A stretch of DNA of 64,000 nt from an uncultured Bacteroidia bacterium (lineage in GTDB: Bacteria > Bacteroidota > Bacteroidia > Bacteroidales > Prolixibacteraceae): positions 1-64,000 of the forward strand of contig CAIUAN010000005.1 of NCBI GenBank assembly GCA_903897145.1, read 5' to 3'. The notes beneath the pieces are model-generated. The model was not told the origin of the DNA and made no database searches. It saw only the letters and a list, made by a program, of their open reading frames with translations. Shown here one piece after another: positions 26,473 through 34,550 of this stretch (position 1 is the first letter of the stretch; every line of letters starts with the position of its first letter). Made by a program: the position numbers and the translations under genes.

Positions 26473-27885
26473 TTATGGTTTAGACTCTGATATTCCCAAG
26501 GTTAAGTTACCAGAAAATACGATGTTAGCCTTCACAGACTTTGGGGTCAAGTAGAGATCCGACACTCTTAGCTTAGTTAATTTTCCTTGGAGCTCAAATC
26601 CAAATGCTAGAGGATAGTGAGTAATTAACTTTTTTATCTGAGACTCCACATCCAAAACATTTGATCGAAAAGGAATTGCCAAGGAAGAAGTTATTGACCG
26701 TTCAATTTTCCCATTAAAAAGCCATTTTGATGATTTCAGCAAGAGGTTATGAGTCTTCAAATCGAACTTCAGATCTTTTATTCGAAGGGTCGTATCTTCA
26801 GCATTAAAATAGGGCACTCCAGTCAGATATAACAACCCATTTATACTTCCAGTGACCTTTGTTTCAACGACCATCCGCTGATAGTTACCATACACTCTGA
26901 AGTTTTCAAATTTTAATTTCCTAGAACCAAAAACAAAAACCGAGTCGCTCAATTGGGTATTAAGCTCCCTATTAATGGTTGGGTAAGGAATGTCGGTTAA
27001 TAAATTTATTTTAAACGTATCGCTCGCAGCTTTAAGAGGCAACATATCAGGCAATTTCGAGATTTTTGCACCATTGGGAGGAGTATCCATTATACAATCC
27101 ACTTCGGAGGTTATGGCAGCACCAACTCTAATTAATCCTCCAGAACCCTTAACTGGCAGGACCGATATTGAGTTTGGAACGATCGACAACCAGGCATTGT
27201 AACTACCAGGAATTTTAAATGGGCTCCATAACATAGCCCACCCTTTCTCTGCAGAGGATCGAAAATTAAAATTAGAAGCAAATAGAGTATCTATTTGGGA
27301 AGAAAAGCTTTGAAGGTATGAGGGCAGAAGTAAATTAGCCACGAGGGTTATTGGTACGTCTACGGAGCCAATTTTGACAGCTGGCTTTTTGGTCCATGAG
27401 AAACCATCTGAAATTGTTTGGGTCTTAATGCTCCAATCTTGGCCGAGTGAGAGCTTTGTTTTATAGCGAAGTTTAATCTGTCCGGAATATTGCCACGAGT
27501 CAACCATCGGCAGATTGTATCCAAAAACTTTTACCCCTTTCTGAAAAGTTACCTGAGCAGGCAACTCCCAACTCAATTGATCCTGATCAAAGCTTAGCTT
27601 GATAGCGCCATCGCGTGAGGCTAAGAGTTTCAAATTATCATGATCGTGATCGAGGAAACTGGTATCTTGGTAAAGGATAGTTTCAACTTTTTGGTTGATT
27701 AACGACTCAAGTTTCGATGTTTTTATCTCTGCAAATAAATTAATTACAGAGATCTGAGGTTTTGAAACGACCGAAGCGTAATTCTCATCTGGACTTAGGG
27801 GTTTGAGCACCTGACATTGATCGAGTCCGAATAAACTCAGAACGCATAAGATCCAAACTAAAATACGTTGAAAGAAAGGTATCAT
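26473..27885 (-). CDS. DUF4403 family exported protein
   Basis: A 470-residue protein that fits DUF4403: an N-terminal hydrophobic segment (FFQRILVWILCVLSLFGLDQC), then long beta-rich repeats such as SVINLFAEIKTSKLESLINQKVETILYQD, WELPAQVTFQKGVKVFGYNLPMVDSW and VPITLVANLLLPSYL. The alternating strands resemble lipid-binding or BPI-like tubular folds, so an envelope role is possible; this is inference. The Cys after LFGLDQ could be lipidated, but the box is weak. The track starts at a TTG (27936); I use the ATG at 27885, directly before the hydrophobic segment. It converges with mltD. Confidence 0.75.
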   Translation of the reverse strand: MIPFFQRILVWILCVLSLFGLDQCQVLKPLSPDENYASVVSKPQISVINLFAEIKTSKLESLINQKVETILYQDTSFLDHDHDNLKLLASRDGAIKLSFDQDQLSWELPAQVTFQKGVKVFGYNLPMVDSWQYSGQIKLRYKTKLSLGQDWSIKTQTISDGFSWTKKPAVKIGSVDVPITLVANLLLPSYLQSFSSQIDTLFASNFNFRSSAEKGWAMLWSPFKIPGSYNAWLSIVPNSISVLPVKGSGGLIRVGAAITSEVDCIMDTPPNGAKISKLPDMLPLKAASDTFKINLLTDIPYPTINRELNTQLSDSVFVFGSRKLKFENFRVYGNYQRMVVETKVTGSINGLLYLTGVPYFNAEDTTLRIKDLKFDLKTHNLLLKSSKWLFNGKIERSITSSLAIPFRSNVLDVESQIKKLITHYPLAFGFELQGKLTKLRVSDLYLTPKSVKANIVFSGNLTLGISESKP

Positions 27886-27950
27886 AGGAAATTTTCGATC
27901 AAACAACATTAAACATTGGGACAGAAAGATCCTCAACCCTCATTCCAAGG

Positions 27951-28763
27951 CTAGAGTGCCGCAATTAATTCTTTAATTATCAAGCTCATCTTCGGCTCTG
28001 CCAGTCTGGCCACATGTTGAACTTCCTCGTGTGAAATTTCGACAATATGGCCTGGCACGCCGCTATCCGTAACGATAGAGATCCCAAAAACACGAATACC
28101 CATATGACGAGCCACGATTACTTCTGGCACAGTTGACATACCGATGGCATCAGCACCTAAGATGCGAAACATTTTATACTCAGCTGGAGTTTCAAAAGTA
28201 GGTCCAGTAACACCAATATAAACTCCCTCTTTCAGATCCAACTGATTCTTTAGGGCAATGTTACGTGCCAGACTCTGAAGTTGAAGATCATATGCCTGGC
28301 TCATATCAGGGAATCGAGGGCCCAATTGATCAAGATTTGGACCTGTCAATGGACTAAATCCAAACATGTTAATATGATCCGTAATCATCATCAAGTCGCC
28401 AACAGCAAAATCAGGATTTAATCCACCACACGCATTGGAAACTAGCAAGGTATTAATCCCTAAATCATTCATCACACGAACAGGGAATGTAACTTTGATC
28501 ATGTCGTATCCTTCATAGAAATGAAAACGGCCTTGCATGGCGAGGATATATTTACCGCCAAGCTTTCCAAATATCAGTTTACCTTGATGACCTTCTACGG
28601 TAGACAATGGAAAATTAGGAATTTCAGAATAAGGTAAGGTTTTAATAATCTCAATCTCATTTACCAATCCACCAAGACCAGTGCCGAGTATAACCCCAAT
28701 CTCAACTTTAATCCCAATTACTGTTTGAATAAAAGTCGATGTTTCCTTTATTTTTTTTAACAT
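27951..28763 (-). CDS. Purine nucleoside phosphorylase
   Basis: A 270-residue trimeric-type PNP that splits purine nucleosides with phosphate to base and ribose-1-phosphate. Motifs: GVILGTGLGGLVNEI near the N-terminus, PLSTVEGHQGKLIFG, the phosphate-binding MQGRFHFYEGYD, LLVSNACGGLNPDF, GPTFETPAEYKMFRILGADAIGMSTVPEVIVARH and the substrate Asn region TDSGVP. Size fits the high-molecular specificity class II (PunA/DeoD2 type). The first codons overlap the 3' end of lpxK by 56 bases; the ATG at 28763 is the start that gives the standard N-terminus MLKKIKETSTFI. The track start (28769) is a TTG. Confidence 0.95.
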   Translation of the reverse strand: MLKKIKETSTFIQTVIGIKVEIGVILGTGLGGLVNEIEIIKTLPYSEIPNFPLSTVEGHQGKLIFGKLGGKYILAMQGRFHFYEGYDMIKVTFPVRVMNDLGINTLLVSNACGGLNPDFAVGDLMMITDHINMFGFSPLTGPNLDQLGPRFPDMSQAYDLQLQSLARNIALKNQLDLKEGVYIGVTGPTFETPAEYKMFRILGADAIGMSTVPEVIVARHMGIRVFGISIVTDSGVPGHIVEISHEEVQHVARLAEPKMSLIIKELIAAL

Positions 28764-29802
28764 AATCAAAAACCTTTCTATTAAATTCGCTACCCTTATT
28801 GTTTAAGAAACTAATTCCTACTGGGATATAAAACATTTTTTGACGAATAAAATCTGGGATATCTTGCGTATCCCGAAATCGAACCATATCCTTCTCAGTG
28901 GTCACGATAATTTTATTTGCCCGTTCAATTTCATCAAATTTAGTACGAATACGATCTATATTTTTGGCTGTAAATTGATGATGATCAGGAAAGATCAGTT
29001 CAGTTATTTTAGTATGACTTTCCGACAAATACTGTTTGAGCGGTTTTGGATTTGCAATCCCTGTAACCAATAAGATCGAAGATCCCCCTTTGAGGTCTGC
29101 CGGGATATCAAACACATCTTCAGGAAAAACAGGCATTAATGAACCATAGGTAATGTTTGTAAAGAAAAGATCTTGGTAAGGCCGAATTTCAAGCTCTTTG
29201 GTAATAATGCGCTCATCAATGGGCTGTAGCTCTTTCGGACATTTAGTTACGATAATGATTGTTGCTCGATATTTATTAAACGCTGATTCTCGGAGGCGAC
29301 CATGCGGAAGCAATGAATCTTTGGTAATTAACCGGTTATAATCGGTTAATAGAATATTGATACCGGGATTTACATATTGATGTTGAAATGCATCATCCAA
29401 TAAAATCACATCTGGTTCAGGTATCGACTGTAGCATTTTAGTAATCCCGCGAACACGATTTGAGTCAACTGCCACTAGCAGATCATCAAATTTAAGTTTG
29501 ATTTGCAGAGGCTCATCCCCCACTTGACGCACCGTAGAGGTACTTTCAACAAATTGAAAACCTCTAGTTTTTCGTTTGTAACCTCTACTCAACACTCCAA
29601 CTTTAAAATTCGTCTTTAGCAATTGAGCGATGTATTCTGTATGCGGAGTTTTTCCAGTACCACCAGCCGTGATATTTCCAATGGAGATAACAGGACGATC
29701 GAACTCTTTAGACGATAGTATTTTAAGGTTGAAAAGCTCATTCCTGAGACTCACAAGCATCCCATAAAACAGAGACAATAATTTCAAAATGAGATACTTC
29801 AT
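28708..29802 (-). CDS. lpxK: Tetraacyldisaccharide 4'-kinase
   Basis: A 364-residue lipid A kinase that phosphorylates the 4' position of the tetraacyldisaccharide in lipid A synthesis. Visible are the N-terminal membrane anchor (YLILKLLSLFYGMLVSLRNEL), the P-loop ISIGNITAGGTGKTPHTEYIAQLL, LSRGYKRKTRGF, VGDEPLQIKLKF, DVILLDDAFQHQYV and the C-terminal TTEKDMVRF. It acts on the cytoplasmic face of the inner membrane and confirms a Gram-negative envelope. It lies 9 bases after sppA and overlaps the phosphorylase start, so the three form a tight operon. Confidence 0.96.
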   Translation of the reverse strand: MKYLILKLLSLFYGMLVSLRNELFNLKILSSKEFDRPVISIGNITAGGTGKTPHTEYIAQLLKTNFKVGVLSRGYKRKTRGFQFVESTSTVRQVGDEPLQIKLKFDDLLVAVDSNRVRGITKMLQSIPEPDVILLDDAFQHQYVNPGINILLTDYNRLITKDSLLPHGRLRESAFNKYRATIIIVTKCPKELQPIDERIITKELEIRPYQDLFFTNITYGSLMPVFPEDVFDIPADLKGGSSILLVTGIANPKPLKQYLSESHTKITELIFPDHHQFTAKNIDRIRTKFDEIERANKIIVTTEKDMVRFRDTQDIPDFIRQKMFYIPVGISFLNNKGSEFNRKVFDYVKKNKGNIDFYSNSNWD

Positions 29803-29811
29803 CCAAATAGA

Positions 29812-31590
29812 TTAATTAATTTCTAAGTTATATGGCATTCTAGTATAGATACCATTGGCATGAGCTTCTCTTGAGAATTGTTCCCATAGATGAAACGAAT
29901 CACCAAGCTTACTTTGTATCACGCTATTTTGAATTTTTGTTGAGAAACTCTTCATAAGTTCTTCAAATGTATCCTTTTGCTTTGGCAACTCTTTAATTCG
30001 GTATTGCTTGATGTGAGCTTTGCTAGCAGCTAGTTTAAGCGCCTCATTCAGTCCACCAAACTCATCTACCAATCCATTTAAGCGCGCATTCTCTCCACTC
30101 CAAACACGTCCCTGACCTATCGAATCGACATATCCAGATGTTTTATTTCGTCCTTTGGCAACATGCGTTATAAATGTATCATACGTCGACTCAACATACG
30201 ATTGCATCAGGTTTCTTTCAAAAGGTGTCATCTTTCGAGTCATGGATGGCATATCAGAATGCTCATTGGTTGAAACATTGTCAAAAGTAATCCCAATTTT
30301 GTCAGTCAATAATCCACTTAAATTCGGGATTGTTCCAAAAACACCAATAGAGCCGGTGATGGTTGTTTGACTGGCCAAAATAGCATCTGCCCCGCAGGCA
30401 ATGTAGTAACCACCAGAAGCGGCATAATCGCCCATAGAAACAATAACTGGCTTAACCTTCTGGGCTAGCATCACCTCGCGCCAAATAACTTCAGAACCAT
30501 AAGCGGAACCACCTGGAGAATTGACTCGCAGAACGATAGCCTTCACGGCGGTATCCGTGCGAGCTTCCCTCACCCCTTTGGAGACCTCTTTTGAATCAAT
30601 TGAATATGGACCATCAGATCCACCATCAATCTCCCCGAAGGCATATACTACGGCAATACGATCTTTTGCCAATCCACCAGTCTCGTAGGTCTTTGACACC
30701 TTATCATATTCGCCAATAGAAACAATTGGAATCTCGTCGTTATCACCTAAATGAGCAAGCTTACGAAAGTCTGCCAACACCTGATCTTTATACTTTAAAT
30801 TGTCAAAAAATCTATGCTGCAAAGCTTTATCGGCCTTTTGAAAGGTCATCACTCCATCGGCAAAATTGTTCAGACTATCGACTGATATTTTTCGTTGTTC
30901 TGAGATCCCATTTAAAACATGATTCCAGATACTCTTGAGGTAAATGCTTGTCTGCTCACGATTTGCCTCACTCATTTTATCGAATAAGTAAGGCTCCACA
31001 GCGGATTTAAATTTATTGTTTTTACCCCTTACAACTTGCATTTCAATACCAAATTTATCAAATGCTTTTTTGAAAAAAGTATGTTCTGCATTGAGGCCTC
31101 TAAAATCGAACATACCCATAGGATTGAGCATTAAGCTGTCAGATACCGTAGCCAAATAATAGGCTTTTTGAGAAATCATATCCGAATAGGAATAGATAAA
31201 CTTGCCTGATTTTTTAAAATCTTTCAAGGCATTTCGGATCTCTTCAACAGTAGCAAAACCTGCATTAATCTCAGAAAGCTCTAAATAAATACCTCGAATA
31301 TGCTCATCCGCTTTTGCCTTCTCGATGCCACTAAGAATCTGATTTAACCCAACGGTATTCGACATTTTAATTCCAGGAATTTCGAGATCTTCAAACGGAT
31401 TATTCGATTTGCGCTCCACGATTTTACCGTCCAACTTAATAACAAGCAATGTTTGACTCTTGATTGAGACAGACTGATCCTTGTAGGATGTAATCGCAGA
31501 GATCATACCAATCAATAAAAACAGCAGTAAGACAGATGCTACAAGGATGGCAAGAAGCGAAGCAAGGAAGGCTTTCCAGAAAATTTTCAT
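29812..31590 (-). CDS. sppA: Signal peptide peptidase SppA, 67K type
   Basis: A 592-residue inner-membrane serine protease that degrades cleaved signal peptides. An N-terminal membrane helix (LLAILVASVLLLFLLIGMISAI) precedes two tandem S49 peptidase domains. The general base Lys lies in VVRGKNNKFKSAVEPYLFDKM and the nucleophile Ser in GDYAASGGYYIACGADAIL, with ITGSIGVFG after it. The double-domain length is the E. coli (618) form rather than the short Gram-positive form. It is the first gene of sppA-lpxK-PNP and is divergent from folK. Confidence 0.95.
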   Translation of the reverse strand: MKIFWKAFLASLLAILVASVLLLFLLIGMISAITSYKDQSVSIKSQTLLVIKLDGKIVERKSNNPFEDLEIPGIKMSNTVGLNQILSGIEKAKADEHIRGIYLELSEINAGFATVEEIRNALKDFKKSGKFIYSYSDMISQKAYYLATVSDSLMLNPMGMFDFRGLNAEHTFFKKAFDKFGIEMQVVRGKNNKFKSAVEPYLFDKMSEANREQTSIYLKSIWNHVLNGISEQRKISVDSLNNFADGVMTFQKADKALQHRFFDNLKYKDQVLADFRKLAHLGDNDEIPIVSIGEYDKVSKTYETGGLAKDRIAVVYAFGEIDGGSDGPYSIDSKEVSKGVREARTDTAVKAIVLRVNSPGGSAYGSEVIWREVMLAQKVKPVIVSMGDYAASGGYYIACGADAILASQTTITGSIGVFGTIPNLSGLLTDKIGITFDNVSTNEHSDMPSMTRKMTPFERNLMQSYVESTYDTFITHVAKGRNKTSGYVDSIGQGRVWSGENARLNGLVDEFGGLNEALKLAASKAHIKQYRIKELPKQKDTFEELMKSFSTKIQNSVIQSKLGDSFHLWEQFSREAHANGIYTRMPYNLEIN

Positions 31591-31681
31591 ACTAATTACT
31601 ATAATGTATTGAAGGTATAATTTAAATAGTTATGAATTATCCTTACTATTGTTGTTCGTATAATATGCAAATCTATAAAAA

Positions 31682-32173
31682 ATGGCTAATGTATTTATCC
31701 TTTTAGGTGGTAATGTGGGAGATAAGTCTAAAATATTTAATCTAACATCACAACAGATTGCCGACAAAATTGGACGAATAGCGCAAACCTCGGCTATTTA
31801 CGCCACTGAATCATGGGGATTTAAAAGTGATCTATTTTGGAACCAACTTCTAATTGTAGATACGCCGCATAATCCTCACGAGGTACTTAGGCTGACCCAG
31901 ATCATAGAAATGGAGTTAGGCCGAACAAGCAAAGGGGAGATTTATGAGAATAGGACCATTGATTTAGATCTTTTATTTTACGATGATCTAATACTTAGCA
32001 CACCTCAATTAACGATTCCTCACCCAAAGATTGCCGTTCGAAAATTTGTGTTAGTCCCATTGAATGAAATAGCGCCCGACAAGATCGATCCAATTTCAGG
32101 TCTTAAAGTGCAAGAGATGTTAATACGTTGCACCGATTTATTGTCAGTAGAAAAGGTCATAAACCTAATCTAA
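31682..32173 (+). CDS. folK: 6-hydroxymethyl-7,8-dihydropterin pyrophosphokinase
   Basis: A 163-residue folate-synthesis enzyme that transfers pyrophosphate from ATP to the pterin. Motifs: FILLGGNVGDKSKIF at the N-terminus, YATESWGFKSDLFWNQLL and the signature NRTIDLDLLFYDDLILSTPQLTIPHP near residues 95-120. It is a lone gene, divergent from sppA, and runs into the 3' end of radC with 12 bases between. Confidence 0.96.
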   Translation: MANVFILLGGNVGDKSKIFNLTSQQIADKIGRIAQTSAIYATESWGFKSDLFWNQLLIVDTPHNPHEVLRLTQIIEMELGRTSKGEIYENRTIDLDLLFYDDLILSTPQLTIPHPKIAVRKFVLVPLNEIAPDKIDPISGLKVQEMLIRCTDLLSVEKVINLI

Positions 32174-32185
32174 AAAGCAACTGAT

Positions 32186-32881
32186 CTAAAGAATTCCCTC
32201 ATCTGCAAAGCTAAAATATCCACTTTGGGTAATTATTAAGTGATCGAGCAAGGGGATATCCATAATCACACCAGCTTCTTTTATTTGCTTTGTAATCTTA
32301 CGATCGGCATCACTTGGCTCGAGGTTTCCAGATGGATGATTGTGAGCAAAGATAAGTGAGACTGCATTCTTTTCAATTGCCATTTTAAGCACTACGCGAA
32401 CATCAATGACGGTTCCAGTGATTCCGCCTTGACCAAAACATTTCGTATACAAGACTTTATTGTTCCGACTGAGAAATAGTGCCCAGAACTCTTCGTGCAA
32501 CAGATCCCCAATTAATGGGCGCAAGAAATTAGCCACATCCTTGCTATTCGATATTTTATTAAGCTCCAGGGCAATGGATTGATCACGACGTCGGCCAAGT
32601 TCCATGGCAGCGATGATCGCAATTGCTTTTGCGTCACCGATACCTTTAAATGATTTTAGATTATCGACGTTAAGCTTACCTAACTCATGAAGATTGTACT
32701 TCACCAAAGAAAGTATCCTTCTCGATAGCTCAACCGCCGACTCTTCAAAGTTACCTGAACCAATTAAGATAGCCACTAACTCAACATCGGTAAGTGAAGA
32801 TAGACCTCGAGCAAGCAATTTTTCCCGAGGACGATCCTCTAGGGCCCAATCTTTAAGATGTTGCTGCTGATATTGCTCCAT
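32186..32881 (-). CDS. radC: RadC family JAMM-domain protein
   Basis: A 231-residue protein: UPF0758 N-terminal helix-hairpin-helix (RPREKLLARG, ELVAILIGSG, LKSFKGIGDAKAIAIIAAMELGRR) and a C-terminal JAMM/MPN+ metal site FAHNHPSGNLEPSDADRKIT. Despite the name its role in DNA repair is not proven. The track start is a GTG at 32908; starting at the ATG at 32881 (MEQYQQQHLKDWALEDRPREK) matches the family N-terminus. It lies downstream of rpsT but is separated from it by a terminator. Confidence 0.94.
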   Translation of the reverse strand: MEQYQQQHLKDWALEDRPREKLLARGLSSLTDVELVAILIGSGNFEESAVELSRRILSLVKYNLHELGKLNVDNLKSFKGIGDAKAIAIIAAMELGRRRDQSIALELNKISNSKDVANFLRPLIGDLLHEEFWALFLSRNNKVLYTKCFGQGGITGTVIDVRVVLKMAIEKNAVSLIFAHNHPSGNLEPSDADRKITKQIKEAGVIMDIPLLDHLIITQSGYFSFADEGIL

Positions 32882-32940
32882 TTTGAATTGACAAATTCGA
32901 GGTGACACCTGAATTAAAGTTAGTCAATAAAAAGGAGATT

Positions 32941-32974
32941 AAGAAAAAAAGCCCACCCTGGGAAGGATGAGCTT
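32941..32974 (-). terminator. Rho-independent terminator of rpsT
   Basis: On the minus strand AAGCTCATCCT and AGGGTGGGCTT pair over 11 positions with two G-U wobbles, followed by TTTTTTTCTT. It lies between rpsT and radC. Confidence 0.85.
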
Positions 32975-32997
32975 ATGAAAATATTTTGAAGCTAAAA

Positions 32998-33249
32998 TTA
33001 CAAGCTATTAACGTGCAATGATAAGCTAGACTTTAAATTTGAAGCTTTGTTTTTGTGAATAACGTTCTGCTTTGCTAGCTTGTCAAGCATCGTTACTACC
33101 TTCGGTAATAAGTCTGCCGCAGCTGCCTTCTCAGTAGTCTCACGCAACAATCTAACTGCATTACGCGCAGTTTTAGAATAATACTTGTTGTGCAGACGAC
33201 GAACTTCACTCTGCCTTGCTCTTTTAATAGCTGATTTATGGTTTGCCAT
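32998..33249 (-). CDS. rpsT: 30S ribosomal protein S20
   Basis: An 83-residue, very basic helical protein: [35 protein letters not shown]..., ending in [18 protein letters not shown]. This is the standard bS20 pattern (HKSAIKRIRQ...RN...). It binds 16S rRNA in early assembly. It follows tRNA-Glu on the same strand with 31 bases between, so the tRNA and rpsT may share a transcript, and ends at a hairpin terminator. Confidence 0.97.
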   Translation of the reverse strand: MANHKSAIKRARQSEVRRLHNKYYSKTARNAVRLLRETTEKAAAADLLPKVVTMLDKLAKQNVIHKNKASNLKSSLSLHVNSL

Positions 33250-33280
33250 TTCTTAAAAATTTCTGTGTTCTAAAAATTTG

Positions 33281-33352
33281 TAGCCCGTAGGAGAATCGAA
33301 CTCCTATTTCCAGGATGAAAACCTGATGTCCTAACCGGTAGACGAACGGGCC
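33281..33352 (-). tRNA. tRNA-Glu, anticodon TTC
   Basis: Read on the minus strand: GGCCCGT acceptor pairs with ACGGGCT (one G-U pair), D arm TCGTCTACCGGTTAGGAC, anticodon loop TTTTCAT with anticodon TTC, T loop TTCGATT. The length is 72 nt and CCA is not encoded. It lies directly upstream of rpsT. Confidence 0.96.
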
Positions 33353-33731
33353 ATTTTATTATTTCCCCATTGTTTGGGGTCGTAAAAGTAATATTTTTTT
33401 TCTTTAATTGCTCATTATTCTAACTTTTTAAAGTCGAAACAATAAAGCTATTTGCTATTTTATTTTAGCGTTGCAAAGAAAAGAACTATTTATCAGAATG
33501 GCAAGATGATTCCAAAAAAAAATCACTGACCTAAATTCCGGTCAACTCACTAAAAATGAGCAGAATTAAAAATCAAACACACAAACTGCCATACATCAAG
33601 CAGGATTTTTCGTATCTTTACAATCAGTTAAAGCAGAAAATACAGTTTCATAAAGAACTATTTATCGACTTCGAAAACAGTTTCAAATAAGCTGCATCAA
33701 ACGTTATTAAAATCTCAGAACTTTCAAACTG
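33353..33731. other. Intergenic region, 379 bases, with a possible 44-codon ORF
   Basis: The gap carries the start regions of tRNA-Glu (minus) and of the lipoprotein at 33732 (plus). A short hairpin cccca-ttgtt-tgggg (33365-33379) is just upstream of the tRNA. A near -7 box TATCTTTA at 33613 could serve the lipoprotein. An ORF at 33556-33690 (+), MSRIKNQTHKLPYIKQDFSYLY..., 44 residues, is open but has no supporting motif. I see nothing else. Confidence 0.35.
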
Positions 33732-34535
33732 ATGAAACAATCTCTTTTTTATTCCACTTGGATCGTAATTGCCGGACTCTTTTTCTATGGATGCGGCCCT
33801 TCGCAAGCTGATCAAGCGCAACAAAAAATAAACAAATCAAACACGCTGCTAGCACAAGGAGATACTGCAAGTGCCCTATTAATGCTTGATGCAATTTCAA
33901 AATCATTTCCTGATGCAAAAGTCGAAATCAATAAAGCGAGTGCAATAAGCGATAAAATTTACAATGCCGAGCTCTCAAGAGCAAAAGAAAACTTATTAGC
34001 TGCATCTGCAGTTATTCAAAAGTTACTTCCAGAATTTAAAGCAGAAAAAGGAGAATTCGAGAAATACATCACCTATATACCCAACAGGCAAGTATTCGAT
34101 AAAAGCTGGGCACGCTCCTTTATACAAGCCTCGCTCAATGAAAAAGGGGACTTAACACTTGCGAGTAATTATTATGGAGAACAATGGATTGATCACACCT
34201 TTATAAGCATAACCACTGAGCTAACCTCTATTAATTCAGATCCGGTGGCACTCGATAATTTCGATTGCCATCATAGCGAATTCGGAGGTTCAAAATGGGA
34301 GAAAATTAGCTACCGAGGAAAACAAGCAGAGCTAGTTATTGCAGCCATTGCAGCTAACTATGAGCACAAGATTAAAGCGACATTCAAAGGGAAAAACACC
34401 TATATTATGTGGCTTGAAGATTACGATAAGAAGAGTATCAAATTAGCCTGGGATCTTGCCAAGGCCTTAAAACTAAAGAGAAAATCAGAAATCAGCATGG
34501 CAGCTCTAGGTCAAAAAATCAAAGTCCGATCATAG
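33732..34535 (+). CDS. Predicted lipoprotein of unknown function
   Basis: A 267-residue protein with a lipoprotein signal (STWIVIAGLFFYGCGPSQ), so Cys21 should be lipidated and the protein anchored in the envelope. Residues about 25-75 look like a TPR-type helical pair (NTLLAQGDTASALLMLDAISKSFPDAKVEINKASAISDKIY), followed by coiled helices and then a beta-rich domain (about 120-260) with YYGEQWIDHTFISITTELTS. I do not recognise the family; similar proteins are hypothetical in Bacteroidota. It is a lone gene that converges with the mutase operon 15 bases later. Confidence 0.75.
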   Translation: MKQSLFYSTWIVIAGLFFYGCGPSQADQAQQKINKSNTLLAQGDTASALLMLDAISKSFPDAKVEINKASAISDKIYNAELSRAKENLLAASAVIQKLLPEFKAEKGEFEKYITYIPNRQVFDKSWARSFIQASLNEKGDLTLASNYYGEQWIDHTFISITTELTSINSDPVALDNFDCHHSEFGGSKWEKISYRGKQAELVIAAIAANYEHKIKATFKGKNTYIMWLEDYDKKSIKLAWDLAKALKLKRKSEISMAALGQKIKVRS

Positions 34536-34550
34536 AAAAATTAGACGTGC

